Shown here one piece after another: positions 17,373-26,052 of a DNA stretch of 64,000 bases; positions within the stretch are counted from its first letter, which is position 1, and each line of letters begins with the position of its first letter. The stretch comes from an uncultured Oscillospiraceae bacterium (GTDB taxonomy: Bacteria; Bacillota; Clostridia; Oscillospirales; Oscillospiraceae). The notes beneath the pieces are model-generated. The model did no database searches, was not told the origin of the DNA, and saw nothing but the letters and a program-made list of their open reading frames with translations. The DNA is taken from NCBI GenBank assembly GCA_947626345.1, contig CANQSF010000005.1, forward strand, positions 62,001-126,000, written 5' to 3'. Made by a program: the position numbers and the translations under genes.

Positions 17373-18377
17373 TCAAAGCTCCATCGTGGCGTAGGCGTTC
17401 AGACTGCTGTCGGCGGTGTGGCCGGCCAGGAACTCGTAATAGGCCTGGGCGCCGATCATGGCGGCGTTGTCGCCGCACAGCCGCAGCGGCGGCACATAGA
17501 GGGCCTTTCCCGCCTTGTTGCAGGCGGCCTCGAAGTCCGCCCGGATGCGGGAGTTGGCGGCCACGCCCCCGGCCACGGCGATGCGCTCATAGCCCAGGGC
17601 CTTCGCCGCGTCCATGGTCCGGCCCACCAGCATCTCGCTCACCGCCCGGCACAGGCTGGCGGCCAGCCCCGGCTCATCCAGGGCCGCGCCGGTCTGCTGG
17701 GCATGGTGGACGATGTTCACCACCGCGGTCTTTAGGCCGGAAAAGCTCATGTCGTAGGGGTTGCCGTCGTTCACCGCCGGCCGGGGCAGGTCGTAGGCCC
17801 GATCGTCCCCCTGTTTGCTGAGGTCGTCGATGGGCTTGCCCCCGGGGTAGCCCAGGCCCAGCACCCGGGCGGACTTGTCAAAGCACTCCCCGGCGGCGTC
17901 GTCCCGGGTCTGGCCCAGGATGCGCATGTCCGTATAGCCCCTCACGTCCACCAGCATGGTGTTGCCACCGGAGATGGCCAGGCACAGAAACGGCGGCTCC
18001 AGGTCGGGATAGGCCAGATAGTTGGCGGCGATGTGGCCCCGGATGTGGTGCACCGGGATGAGGGGCTTATCCAGCGCCAGGGCGGCGCTCTTGGCGAAGT
18101 TCACCCCCACCAGCACCGCGCCGATGAGCCCGGGGGCGTAGGTGCAGGCCACCGCGTCGATGTCCCCGCGGCCCAGGCCCGCCTTTTCCAGCGCCCGGTC
18201 CGCCAGCAGGGAGATCACCTCCAAATGGCTGCGGGCGGCGATCTCCGGCACCACCCCGCCGTATATCTCGTGCAGGGCCACCTGGGAGAAGATCTCGTTG
18301 GAAAGGATGGTCCGGCCGTCCTCGACCACCGCCGCGGCGGTCTCGTCGCAGGAGGATTCAAAGGCCAGTATTCTCAT
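17373..18377 (-). CDS. tsaD: tRNA N6-threonylcarbamoyladenosine transferase TsaD
   Basis: 334 residues, full length. Catalytic subunit of t6A formation. The N-terminus is LAFESSCDETAAAVV. The metal-binding HxxxH is His111 and His115 in HHIRGHIAAN. The nucleotide-site segments AISGGNTMLV and GVAANSRIR are present. It overlaps rimI by four bases. Confidence 0.98.
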   Translation of the reverse strand: MRILAFESSCDETAAAVVEDGRTILSNEIFSQVALHEIYGGVVPEIAARSHLEVISLLADRALEKAGLGRGDIDAVACTYAPGLIGAVLVGVNFAKSAALALDKPLIPVHHIRGHIAANYLAYPDLEPPFLCLAISGGNTMLVDVRGYTDMRILGQTRDDAAGECFDKSARVLGLGYPGGKPIDDLSKQGDDRAYDLPRPAVNDGNPYDMSFSGLKTAVVNIVHHAQQTGAALDEPGLAASLCRAVSEMLVGRTMDAAKALGYERIAVAGGVAANSRIRADFEAACNKAGKALYVPPLRLCGDNAAMIGAQAYYEFLAGHTADSSLNAYATMEL

Positions 18378-18799
18378 TGCAGCACCAGCGTCATCAATAT
18401 GGCGTCCTCTCTTGGTTTTTCGTAATAGTTCTTCCGGCGGCCCACCGGGGCGTAGCCGTGCTTTTCATACAGGGCGATGGCGGGACCGTTGGAGGCGCGC
18501 ACCTCCAGGGTGATGAAGCGGAGGGCCCGGGCCCGGCCCCACGCCTCCGCGGCGGTGAGCAGCGCGTCGGCCACGCCGTGGCGGCGGTGCTCCGGCGTGA
18601 CGGCGATGCTGTCCAGATTGCCCTCGTCCAGCACCGCGTCCAGCGCCGCGTAGCCCAGGAAAAAGCCCTTTTGCTCCGCCACCAGGATCCGGTCCAGCCG
18701 CCGGATGATGAAATCCTCCGGCCAGGGATCGGGAAAGCAGGCGCCCTCCAGCATGGCGATGGCGGCCACGTCCTGACGGTCCGCGCACCGTATCGTCAT
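18374..18799 (-). CDS. rimI: ribosomal protein S18-alanine N-acetyltransferase-like GNAT
   Basis: 141 residues. GNAT fold with the acetyl-CoA loop HRRHGVADALL (motif A) and the RimI-type C-terminal ALYEKHGYAPVGRRKNYY. Its place between tsaD and the upstream gene is the usual RimI context. It would acetylate the N-terminus of ribosomal protein S18, or other substrates. Four-base overlaps on both sides show tight coupling. Confidence 0.92.
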   Translation of the reverse strand: MTIRCADRQDVAAIAMLEGACFPDPWPEDFIIRRLDRILVAEQKGFFLGYAALDAVLDEGNLDSIAVTPEHRRHGVADALLTAAEAWGRARALRFITLEVRASNGPAIALYEKHGYAPVGRRKNYYEKPREDAILMTLVLQ

Positions 18800-19803
18800 G
18801 GCGTCCTCCCTCCCGTCAGCATGGTCCCGATCTCCCCCAGCGCCCGGGCCTCCATCGCCGGGTCGGCGCAGCGGCGGACGAAAAAGCGGCCGTCACGCCA
18901 GGCGGCGAAGCGAAGATACGCTCTCTGGGCGGCCAGGGTCTCGAACAGGCGGATGTGCTCGTACCGGTCCGTGTATATCCTCTCCCCATAGACGTCCGTC
19001 AAATAGGGGTATGTGGTGTACATCCGCAGCTCCACCCGGGGGTCCAGGCTTTTCAGCAGCAGGGGGAAGGTGCCCGAGCAGCCGGATTCCACTACCAGGA
19101 TGCGCTTTTCCGGGACGGAGCGCAGCAGCGCCGTCAGCGCGTCCCGCAGCGGCGGATACCGGTCCAGCGTCCGGCGCATTTGGGGCAGCACGGCGCCGCA
19201 GAAGCGGCCGAAGTCCTTTGCGCCCGGCTGCTCCAGCGCCTGAAAGATGGCCGCGCGCAGCTCGTCGTCCACACCCGGCTTTCCCAGCAGGCCCTCCAGC
19301 GCCCGCCGGCTCAGCAGCCAGGGGTGGACCCGCTCCCGGCCATAGGCCGCCTGAAAATAGACGCAGGGCAGCAGCGTGTCCCGCAGCAGAAAGACGTAGG
19401 CCGTGTCCTCCTCACAGCCGATCCACCGGCAGAACCGAAGAAGCTCGGCCAAAAAGGGCTCGCCGCTGACCGGCACGCCGGCGGCGGCCCGCCGGGCGTC
19501 GTCCAGGGCCTGCCCCAGCTCCCATGTGTCCTCTGTCCAGACGGGGCAGGCGGCGGCGGACGCCGGGTCCGCCACGGGAAAGGGGGCGGCATGGGCCCGG
19601 CGCAGATAGGCCCGCAGCCGGGTCGGGCCCTGATAGGCCGTCTCCATGGCCGTGCCCAGGGCCGTATAGCCCTCGTCCGCCAGGTCGTCCAGCATCTTCA
19701 CCAGCCGCCTGGCCCGGTATATGGACGCCTCCGTGGCCGGCTGGGCCTCCAGCGCGTCCAGCTCCTGCCGGTAATAGGCCAGGTTGAAAGAGATGAATCC
19801 CAT
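18796..19803 (-). CDS. conserved hypothetical protein in polA-tsa operon
   Basis: 335 residues from MGFISFNLAYY. A further in-frame ATG at 19839 lies inside polA and is less likely, because the chosen start sits four bases past the polA stop. The protein is soluble, with no signal or membrane segment. It is mostly helical, then has an alpha/beta-looking C-terminal part (RILVVESGCSGTFPLLLKSL) that might bind a nucleotide or sugar phosphate. No family recognised. It overlaps rimI by four bases, so it belongs to the polA-tsa transcript. Confidence 0.82.
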   Translation of the reverse strand: MGFISFNLAYYRQELDALEAQPATEASIYRARRLVKMLDDLADEGYTALGTAMETAYQGPTRLRAYLRRAHAAPFPVADPASAAACPVWTEDTWELGQALDDARRAAAGVPVSGEPFLAELLRFCRWIGCEEDTAYVFLLRDTLLPCVYFQAAYGRERVHPWLLSRRALEGLLGKPGVDDELRAAIFQALEQPGAKDFGRFCGAVLPQMRRTLDRYPPLRDALTALLRSVPEKRILVVESGCSGTFPLLLKSLDPRVELRMYTTYPYLTDVYGERIYTDRYEHIRLFETLAAQRAYLRFAAWRDGRFFVRRCADPAMEARALGEIGTMLTGGRTP

Positions 19804-19807
19804 CTTC

Positions 19808-22366
19808 TCAGTGGGCGTCGGCCCAGCTGTGGCCCACATGGGCGTCGGCGGTGAGGGGCACGGACAGCTGGGCGGCGTGCTCCATCTCCTCCTTCAGGAT
19901 GGCGGCGGCCCGCTCGCCCAAGGCGGCGGGGCACTCCACGATCAGCTCGTCGTGGACCTGCAGCAGCAGCTTCGCCTGGGGCAGCTCCCGGCCCAGCCGG
20001 TGGTGGACCCGGATCATGGCCAGCTTGATGATGTCCGCGGCGGTGCCCTGGATGGGCATGTTCCGGGCCACCCGCTCGCCGAAGGAGCGGAGGTTGAAGT
20101 TGGAGCTGTGCAGCTCCGGCAGCGCCCGCCTCCGGCCGAACAGGGTGGACACGTACCCGGTCTCCCGGGCCTGGGCGATGGTGCGCTCCATGTACTCCCG
20201 CACGCCGTGGTATTTGGCGAGGTAGGTGTCGATATAGAGCTTGGCCTCCGCCTGGGGCACGCCGATGTCCTGGGCCAGGGAGAAGGCGGAGATGCCGTAC
20301 ACGATGCCGAAGTTCACCGCCTTGGCCCGGCTGCGCAGCTCATGGGTGACCTCCGCCAGAGGCAGGCCGAACACCTGCCCGGCGGTGACGGCGTGGATGT
20401 CCTCGCCGCTGAGGAAGGCCTCCTGCATGGCCTCGTCGCCGGAGATGTGGGCCAGCAGCCGCAGCTCGATCTGGCTGTAGTCCGCGTCCACCAGCACGTT
20501 GCCCGGCCCGGCCACGAACATGCGCCGGATGCCGGCGCCCAGCCGCCGCCGGACGGGGATGTTCTGCAGATTGGGGTCCCGGCTGGACAGCCGCCCCGTG
20601 TCCGTGGCGGTCATCTGGAAGGAGGTGTGGATGCGCCCGTCGGGGCCGATGGCCTTTTGCAGGCCGTCGGTATAGGTGCTCTTCAGCTTGGCCAGCTCCC
20701 GGTATTCCAGCACCTGGCCCACGATGGGGTGCCGGTCCTTCAGCCGGTCCAGCACGTCCGCGTTGGTGCTCCAGCCGGTGCGGGTCTTCTTCCCGGCGGG
20801 CAGGCCCAGCCGGTCGAACAGCACCTCGCCCAGCTGCTTGGGGGAATTGATGTTGAACTGGCCCCCCGCCTGGGCCCAGATGTCCTCCTGCAGGGCGGCG
20901 ATGCCGGCGCTCAGATCCTGACCGAAGTCGTAAAGGGCCTTCCGGTCCACCAGAAAGCCCGCCCGCTCCATGTCCGCCAGCACGGCGCACAGGGGCAGTT
21001 CGATGTCCTGATAGAGCCGGCTCATGCCCAGCTCCTCCAGCTTTGCCGGCAGCGCCTGGTGCAGGGCCCATACGGCCTCCGCCCCGTCCAGCTCCCGGCC
21101 CAGATACCGCTGGCTCAGCCGGGGCAGGGCGTAATCGGAGGCGAGGGCGTCCGCCAGATACCCCGCCAGGGCCGTGTCGAACCAGGGCCCGCCGGTGGGG
21201 AGGCCCTCCGCCAGCAGCAGGGCCATCAGGTCCTTGACGTTGTGGCCCAGCTTCGTCTTGTCCGGGGAGAACACCGTCCGCAGCAGCCGGGTGTATGTCT
21301 CCCCGCCGTCGGACCATGTCAGGTCGTATACGTTCTTGCCGTCGCACAGGCTCAGCCCGTCCAGCCCGTCCAGGGGCAGTACGGCCAGGGTATCCGCCGC
21401 CTCCGCCGCGGCCAGGGCCGCCTCCGCGTCCCCCGCCACATGGGGCAGAGCGGCCGTCTCCGCCGCCGGCGCGTCCTCATCCGGGGCCAGGCGCCAGCGC
21501 TCGATGAACCGGCCGAAGCCCAGCCGCCGGCACAGCTCATACAGCGCCCCGCTGGGCCGCAGGGACCACAGGTCCTCCTCCGGGTCGAAGTCGATGGGGG
21601 CGTCCCGCCGGATGGTGGCCAGGGTATAGGAGAGCCGGGCGCTGTCCGCGCCGGCCTCCAGCTTGGTCCGCTGTCCGGCCTTGACGGAGGCGTCGGCCAG
21701 GTTTTCATACACCCCGTCCAGGGTGCCGAACCGGTGCAGAAGGTCCAGGGCGGATTTCTCGCCGATGCCCGGCACGCCGGGGATGTTGTCGGAGCTGTCC
21801 CCCATCAGGGCCTTCAGGTCCACCATGCCCGCCGGCTCCAGGCCGTACTCCTCCCGGAACCGGGCGGGGTCGTACTCGATGGTCTCGGTCTGGCCCATGC
21901 GGGTCTTGATGTGGATGACGTGGGTGGCGTCGGTGATGAGCTGGAAGGAGTCCTTGTCCCCGGTGACCAGCCGGCAGGCCCAGCCCGCCGCCTCGCACCG
22001 GGCGGCCATGGTGCCCATCAGGTCGTCCGCCTCCCAGCCCGCCAGCTCGTACCGGCGGATGCCCATGGCGTCCAGCAGCTGCTTCAGCAGGGGGATCTGG
22101 ACTCGCAGGTCCTCGGGCATGGGCTTGCGGGTGGCCTTATAGGCATCGCTCATCTGGTGGCGGAAGGTGGGCGCGTGCACGTCGAAGGTCACCGCCACCG
22201 CCTCCGGCCGCTCCTGATCCAGCAGCCGCTGGAGGATGGCAACGAAGCCGTACACGCCGTTGGTGGGGGTGCCGTCCGGGGCGTTCAGCATCCGGATGCC
22301 GAAATAGGCCCGGTTGACGATGGAGTTGCCGTCCAGCACCATGATCTTTTTCGCCTGCTCGCTCAT
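19808..22366 (-). CDS. polA: DNA polymerase I
   Basis: 852 residues from [24 protein letters not shown] precedes this start, so an upstream in-frame ATG at 22399 is rejected. Residues ~1-290 are the 5'-nuclease (FEN) domain, with [14 protein letters not shown]. Residues ~310-470 are the exonuclease fold, but the segment that should carry the DxE metal ligands reads [12 protein letters not shown], so proofreading is probably lost, as in many Gram-positive Pol I enzymes. The polymerase domain has motif A DYSQIELR (~625), motif [15 protein letters not shown], and motif C VHDELIVE (~804). It removes RNA primers and fills gaps. First gene of the seven-gene minus-strand operon ending in upp. Confidence 0.98.
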   Translation of the reverse strand: MSEQAKKIMVLDGNSIVNRAYFGIRMLNAPDGTPTNGVYGFVAILQRLLDQERPEAVAVTFDVHAPTFRHQMSDAYKATRKPMPEDLRVQIPLLKQLLDAMGIRRYELAGWEADDLMGTMAARCEAAGWACRLVTGDKDSFQLITDATHVIHIKTRMGQTETIEYDPARFREEYGLEPAGMVDLKALMGDSSDNIPGVPGIGEKSALDLLHRFGTLDGVYENLADASVKAGQRTKLEAGADSARLSYTLATIRRDAPIDFDPEEDLWSLRPSGALYELCRRLGFGRFIERWRLAPDEDAPAAETAALPHVAGDAEAALAAAEAADTLAVLPLDGLDGLSLCDGKNVYDLTWSDGGETYTRLLRTVFSPDKTKLGHNVKDLMALLLAEGLPTGGPWFDTALAGYLADALASDYALPRLSQRYLGRELDGAEAVWALHQALPAKLEELGMSRLYQDIELPLCAVLADMERAGFLVDRKALYDFGQDLSAGIAALQEDIWAQAGGQFNINSPKQLGEVLFDRLGLPAGKKTRTGWSTNADVLDRLKDRHPIVGQVLEYRELAKLKSTYTDGLQKAIGPDGRIHTSFQMTATDTGRLSSRDPNLQNIPVRRRLGAGIRRMFVAGPGNVLVDADYSQIELRLLAHISGDEAMQEAFLSGEDIHAVTAGQVFGLPLAEVTHELRSRAKAVNFGIVYGISAFSLAQDIGVPQAEAKLYIDTYLAKYHGVREYMERTIAQARETGYVSTLFGRRRALPELHSSNFNLRSFGERVARNMPIQGTAADIIKLAMIRVHHRLGRELPQAKLLLQVHDELIVECPAALGERAAAILKEEMEHAAQLSVPLTADAHVGHSWADAH

Positions 22367-22394
22367 GTTCCGCCCCCTGTCCGTTGGTGATAAA

Positions 22395-22403
22395 ATCATA
22401 CCA
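22395..22403 (-). promoter_or_regulatory. extended -10 promoter of the polA operon
   Basis: On the minus strand this reads TGGTATGAT, an extended -10 element, about 30 bases upstream of the polA start. No good -35 is visible at 17 bp. Confidence 0.55.
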
Positions 22404-22430
22404 TGTTTTTGCGAAAAAGGAAACAGGAAA

Positions 22431-22460
22431 ACGGTCCGTACGAGATACGGACCGTTTTTT
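22431..22460 (-). terminator. terminator of the GH25 lysozyme gene
   Basis: A perfect 10-bp stem (22431-22440 with 22446-22455) with T residues on both sides. It lies 19 bases beyond the minus-strand lysozyme stop codon. Confidence 0.85.
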
Positions 22461-22478
22461 CCTCTCCTTGATGTCCGG

Positions 22479-23408
22479 TCAACCCACGGGCTCCGCGCTG
22501 GCGCCGCCGGCCGGCGTCATGGTGGCGGTGGGGGGCACGTAGTGGGGATCCTTCAGATACATGGCGTCCAGATCCACGTCCACGCCGATGCCCGGGATCC
22601 GGGCGGTATAGGAGTACTGCCAGTAATCGTGGTCGTAGTAGAAGATGGGCTTGGTGCCCGGGTCGCCCATCCAGATGGTGTAGTCCTTCAGCGCGTCCAG
22701 CTGATAGCGGTAATAGGCCAGGTTCAGATAGGCGTACACGCCGGCCTCATAGCCCGCCGCGTCGATCAGCCGGCAGAACTCCACCGCGCAGGCGGTCATG
22801 TCCGGGCCGGACAGGCCGTCCGTCCGGGCGGGGGCCACGTCGATGGTCTCCCAGTCGAAGAACACCGGCAGGGCCACGTCGAATCCCTCGATCACATCCA
22901 GGGTGAACAGGGCCTCCTCGGCGGCCTCCACGATGTTCACGGCTTGGGAGAAGAAGTACACCCCCACCCGCAGCCCGGCGTCCAGAGCACCCTGGATGTT
23001 GTCCCGGAAGCGGGCGTCCTCGTGCAGCTCCCCCTCGCCATAGGAGCGGTAGCCGCAGCGGATGATGGCGAACTCGATGCCGTAATCGGCCACCTGCTGC
23101 CAGTCGATGTCCTCCTGGTGGTCGGACACGTCGATGCCCCGGATCATGGTCAGGTCCGTCTGGGCATAGTAGGGGATCTGGTCCACTACGGTGAAGTCCG
23201 TGGCGGTGCGGCCGAAGGGGGTGAGGCTGGACGCCTCCGGCACCCACATGGTCCCCCCGGCGGGGTCCAGCACCTCCACCTCTCCCGCGTGGGGATCGGG
23301 GGTGGGCGGCGGCGTGGGGGAGGGCTCGGGCTCGCGGCCGAGGCATCCGGCCAGCAGCGCGGCCAGCAGCAGCGCCGCGGCGAAAATGGCAGAAAGTCGT
23401 TTTTTCAT
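22479..23408 (-). CDS. GH25 (lysozyme-like) muramidase lipoprotein
   Basis: 309 residues from MKKRLSAIFAAALL, chosen because it gives a standard lipoprotein signal with lipobox LAGC at ~20-23; no clear ribosome site is seen. A Pro/Thr linker follows. The rest is a GH25 barrel: MIRGIDVSDHQEDIDW, FAIIRCGYRSYGEG, VGVYFFSQAVN, and the catalytic VFFDWETID. It would hydrolyse the N-acetylmuramyl bond of peptidoglycan while tethered to the outer face of the membrane. Divergent from prfB. Confidence 0.94.
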   Translation of the reverse strand: MKKRLSAIFAAALLLAALLAGCLGREPEPSPTPPPTPDPHAGEVEVLDPAGGTMWVPEASSLTPFGRTATDFTVVDQIPYYAQTDLTMIRGIDVSDHQEDIDWQQVADYGIEFAIIRCGYRSYGEGELHEDARFRDNIQGALDAGLRVGVYFFSQAVNIVEAAEEALFTLDVIEGFDVALPVFFDWETIDVAPARTDGLSGPDMTACAVEFCRLIDAAGYEAGVYAYLNLAYYRYQLDALKDYTIWMGDPGTKPIFYYDHDYWQYSYTARIPGIGVDVDLDAMYLKDPHYVPPTATMTPAGGASAEPVG

Positions 23409-23481
23409 AGCGCTATAACAATACCACATTGGCGCGGATTTTGCAAATCCGGGGCGAATGGGCGTTTTTTTCGTCCCGTGA

Positions 23482-23510
23482 TTTACAAAACGAATAATTT
23501 ATTGTATAAT
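23482..23510 (+). promoter_or_regulatory. sigma-A promoter of prfB
   Basis: TTTACA (23482-23487), a 17-bp spacer and TATAAT (23505-23510), 33 bases before the prfB start. Confidence 0.88.
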
Positions 23511-23543
23511 TTCTAGGCGATTTTTTGAGAGGACTGGATTTTC

Positions 23544-24653
23544 ATGGCAAGGCTGGAATTTGACGAGTATAAGACGAAACTGAACGCCGCCAGGCCCGAG
23601 CTGGACCGCCTGGCCGAGGCGATGCATCTGACCGACGCCCGGCAGGAGATCGAGAAGCTCCACGCCGAGGCGGAGGAGCCGGGCTACTGGTCCGACCTGG
23701 AGCGGAGCCAGAAGGCCCAGCAGCGGCTCAAGTCTCTCCAGGGCAAGTGCGAGCGCCACGCCCGGCTGTCCGCCGCCTGGGAGGACATGATGACCATGTG
23801 CGAGATGGCCCAGGAGGAGGACGACGACAGCTTCCTGCCCGAGCTGGCGGAGAGCTATCGGCAGTTCGCCGCGGATCTGGAGCAGACCCGCCTTTCCACC
23901 CTGCTCACCGGGGAGTACGACGCCAACAACGCCATCGTCACCTTCCACGCCGGCGCCGGCGGCACCGAGGCCCAGGACTGGGCCCAGATGCTGTACCGTA
24001 TGTATACTATGTGGACCGACCGGCATGGGTACAAATATACCCTCATGGACTGGCAGGACGGGGACCAGGCGGGCATCAAGTCCGCTACCATCAAGATCGA
24101 GGGCGAGAACGCCTACGGCTTCCTCAAGAGCGAGCACGGGGTGCACCGGCTGGTGCGCATCAGCCCCTTCGACGCCTCCGGCCGCCGCCAGACCAGCTTC
24201 GCCGCCGTGGAGGTCATGCCGGAGATCGGCGACGCCGGGGAGATCGAGCTGCGGGACGAGGACATCAAGATGGACGTGTACCGCTCCTCCGGCGCCGGCG
24301 GCCAGAAGGTCAACAAGACCAGCTCCGCCGTCCGCCTGACCCACCTGCCCACGGGCATCGTGGTCAGCAGCCAGGTGGAGCGCAGCCACTTCCAGAACCT
24401 GGAGAACTGCAAGGAGATGCTCCGGGCCAAGCTGGCGGAGATCAAGGAGCGGGAGCACCTGGAGAAGATCGAGGACATCAAGGGCGTGCAGATGAAGATC
24501 GAGTGGGGCAGCCAGATCCGCTCGTATGTGTTCATGCCCTACACCCTGGCCAAGGACACCCGCACCGGTTTTGAAAACAGCAACATCCAGGCGGTGATGG
24601 ACGGGGATATCGACGGGTTCATCAACGCCTTCCTGGCCATGAAGGCGGGCTGA
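23544..24653 (+). CDS. prfB: peptide chain release factor 2, without programmed frameshift
   Basis: 369 residues in a single uninterrupted frame from MARLEFDEYKTKL, with GAGAGGA upstream. It terminates translation at UGA and UAA. The codon-recognition motif ISPFD and the catalytic GGQ (SSGAGGQKVNK, ~250) are present. Most bacterial prfB genes carry an in-frame UGA near codon 26 that requires a +1 shift; here the N-terminal region (LAEAMHLTDARQEIEKL) reads straight through, so this autoregulation is absent. Own promoter; followed by a tRNA gene. Confidence 0.97.
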   Translation: MARLEFDEYKTKLNAARPELDRLAEAMHLTDARQEIEKLHAEAEEPGYWSDLERSQKAQQRLKSLQGKCERHARLSAAWEDMMTMCEMAQEEDDDSFLPELAESYRQFAADLEQTRLSTLLTGEYDANNAIVTFHAGAGGTEAQDWAQMLYRMYTMWTDRHGYKYTLMDWQDGDQAGIKSATIKIEGENAYGFLKSEHGVHRLVRISPFDASGRRQTSFAAVEVMPEIGDAGEIELRDEDIKMDVYRSSGAGGQKVNKTSSAVRLTHLPTGIVVSSQVERSHFQNLENCKEMLRAKLAEIKEREHLEKIEDIKGVQMKIEWGSQIRSYVFMPYTLAKDTRTGFENSNIQAVMDGDIDGFINAFLAMKAG

Positions 24654-24658
24654 GGGAC

Positions 24659-24687
24659 TTGATTTCCGATCGGTAACCATGTATAAT
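24659..24687 (+). promoter_or_regulatory. promoter of tRNA-Leu
   Basis: TTGATT (24659-24664), a 17-bp spacer and TATAAT (24682-24687), 11 bases before the mature tRNA 5' end. Confidence 0.88.
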
Positions 24688-24698
24688 GTTCCGGTAAC

Positions 24699-24785
24699 GC
24701 CGGTGTGATGGAATTGGCAGACGTACCGGACTCAAAATCCGGCGGTGGCAACACCGTGCGGGTTCGACCCCCGCCACCGGCACCA
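24699..24785 (+). tRNA. tRNA-Leu (anticodon CAA)
   Basis: The acceptor arm GCCGGTG pairs with CACCGGC (24775-24781), with discriminator A and an encoded CCA (24783-24785). The D loop has GGAATTGGCAGAC, typical of tRNA-Leu. The anticodon loop is CTCAAAA, so the anticodon is CAA, reading UUG. The variable arm is long (class II) and the T loop is GGTTCGACCCC. Confidence 0.97.
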
Positions 24786-24789
24786 CGTC

Positions 24790-24860
24790 GAAATGTCCCT
24801 GGAGATGCAGGGACCCTGTTTACAGGGCCCCGCGCATCGGCCAGGGACATTTCTCCTTTT
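24790..24860 (+). terminator. terminator-like long hairpin after tRNA-Leu
   Basis: A perfect 13-bp stem (24790-24802 with 24841-24853) encloses a second hairpin (CCCTGT/ACAGGG, 24814-24827), and the right arm runs into a T-rich stretch (TTTCTCCTTTT). Confidence 0.75.
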
Positions 24861-24893
24861 CCCATCGCAAACGCTGCGCTGGTTTGCGATGGG
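24861..24893. repeat. REP-like palindrome, copy A
   Basis: A 12-bp perfect inverted repeat (CCCATCGCAAAC, 24861-24872 with 24882-24893) around a nine-base loop. The 22-base right part (24879-24900) recurs directly at 25073-25094. A closely related palindrome with the same CTCC-TTT lead-in is at 34576-34608. Confidence 0.75.
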
Positions 24894-24900
24894 AGCCCTG

Positions 24901-25434
24901 GGAGGGACACGCGAGAGCGTGTCCTTTCGTTTGGACTTCGGCCCGGCGGAGCGGGCCTCGTACCGATCTAGTTCTTAACGGCGGGAGTGAATCCCGCCTA
25001 AACCAATTCTTCGCTTCGCTCCGAATTGACGCGCGACTGCGCGCGAACACTTGATCCGTTGCAGACGCTTCGCTGGTTTGCGATGGGAGCCCTGAAAATG
25101 ATCCGGACCCAAGACCTGTGGGACCGTATCCCGTGGGCGATGGGTTCGGATTTGTGTTTTGGTTTGAGCCGTATGCAAAATGGAGTGTTTGAGGAAGAAA
25201 AAAGCATCCAGGTTTTAGCCGGAACGCCGTGTGTCGATTTCTTATCGCAGGTCCTGTCTGTGAAAGACGCGTGTTCCAAAGTGTGCCGCGATGGACGCCG
25301 CGGCGCCCATGGCTCGTGACCCCAAGAGGGTCTTGATCCTTGGAGTGCGTTCTGCAGTGTTCTCATGGTCGACCCCATATAGTCAGGACCACCCGCATAG
25401 CGGGTGGTCTTGACTTCAGTCCTATTCAGCAAAT
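24901..25434. other. non-coding, hairpin-rich stretch after tRNA-Leu
   Basis: No gene supported. It holds the hairpins GGCGGGA/TCCCGCC (24979-24997) and CGCGCG/CGCGCG (25031-25046), an AATTC/GAATT pair near 25010-25027, the direct repeat copy 25073-25094, and a 16-bp stem with one wobble at 25381-25415. The long minus-strand frame across it (24998-25432) has no ribosome site, no protein-like pattern, and is explained by these repeats. Confidence 0.6.
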
Positions 25435-25456
25435 GGCCGGCGCGACAGCGCCGGCC
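25435..25456 (-). terminator. hairpin ending the small minus-strand operon
   Basis: A perfect 9-bp stem GGCCGGCGC/GCGCCGGCC with loop GACA, 13 bases beyond the stop of the 70-residue gene. The minus strand continues ATTTGCTG, a weak T tract. Confidence 0.6.
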
Positions 25457-25468
25457 CTTGTCCTGTCT

Positions 25469-25681
25469 TCACCACTCGTATTTGATCTCGCTCTTGTCGA
25501 AGCCATAGTCCCGCAAAAACTGCTCCAGATCGGCGTCGCCGCGGATCAGCATGACCTCTACGAAGCGGCCCGTGGCGGTCTCCCGGTACCCGGCCACCTT
25601 CTCGCCGGTGCAAATGCTGGAACGGATGACCGGCTCCTTGCCGGTCCTGTCGTACCGGGGCCCTTTCTTTTTCCAAAACAT
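25469..25681 (-). CDS. small conserved hypothetical protein
   Basis: 70 residues behind AGGTGGGACC. It is basic at the N-terminus (MFWKKKGPRYDRTGKE), with a central segment ICTGEKVAGYRETATGRFVEVMLI that looks like a small beta domain, and a short helical end. It resembles short clostridial proteins of unknown function that carry an ICTGE-VAG segment (from memory, not searched). No signal or membrane span. Second gene after a 39-codon ORF sharing its promoter. Confidence 0.8.
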   Translation of the reverse strand: MFWKKKGPRYDRTGKEPVIRSSICTGEKVAGYRETATGRFVEVMLIRGDADLEQFLRDYGFDKSEIKYEW

Positions 25682-25713
25682 GGTCCCACCTGTCCTCTCT
25701 GTTCTTCGCGTTC

Positions 25714-25833
25714 TCAGCCGCTATTCTCGCCCTCGGCCGCGATGACGGCCTCCGTCGTCAGCTCCCGGAGAAGGGAGAGCCTGGTCCGCTCCGGCTCCGG
25801 CAGTCCACCGCATGCAGGGACTTGTCCGGCCAT
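25714..25833 (-). CDS. short ORF, 39 residues, upstream of the 70-residue gene
   Basis: ATG at 25833 follows a very strong GGAGAGGAGGA site, and a promoter with 17-bp spacing lies just upstream. The predicted peptide begins MAGQVPACGGLPEPER and ends at TGA 25714, 32 bases before the next start. No family recognised. The good initiation signals argue for translation; the role could be a small protein or a leader. Confidence 0.6.
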   Translation of the reverse strand: MAGQVPACGGLPEPERTRLSLLRELTTEAVIAAEGENSG

Positions 25834-25860
25834 TCCTCCTCTCCCGGCGCTTACAAGGCC

Positions 25861-25889
25861 ATTTTATCATTCCTGCCAGGCAAACGCAA
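25861..25889 (-). promoter_or_regulatory. promoter of the small minus-strand operon
   Basis: On the minus strand: TTGCGT (25889-25884), a 17-bp spacer and TAAAAT (25866-25861), 28 bases before the 39-codon ORF. Confidence 0.65.
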
Positions 25890-25971
25890 GGAGCAGCGGA
25901 GCGTGACGACGGGGGCCGTGGCTGCGCCCCGCATGGTGCGCGGTGTTCGAGAAAGCATAAAAGCCGGGCGG

Positions 25972-26000
25972 TTGATATCGGCAGCCGGCTATGCTATGAT
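25972..26000 (+). promoter_or_regulatory. promoter of the unknown lipoprotein gene
   Basis: TTGATA (25972-25977), a 17-bp spacer and TATGAT (25995-26000). It excludes the upstream Met codons (25822, 25992) as starts and supports initiation at TTG 26053. Confidence 0.75.
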
Positions 26001-26052
26001 GGCCATTGTCCGCAGACACATTTTGAATGCTTTGCTTGGGAGTAATATAGAA

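Noticed and set aside
19784..22390. 868-codon plus-strand frame
   Set aside because: Antisense of polA; repetitive HVLG/GQ-rich translation without motifs.
24998..25432. 144-codon minus-strand frame after tRNA-Leu
   Set aside because: No ribosome site; it spans several hairpins and direct repeats, which explain its sequence.
25822..26052. N-terminal extension of the unknown lipoprotein
   Set aside because: It contains the gene's own promoter (25972-26000) and would place the signal peptide inside the protein.
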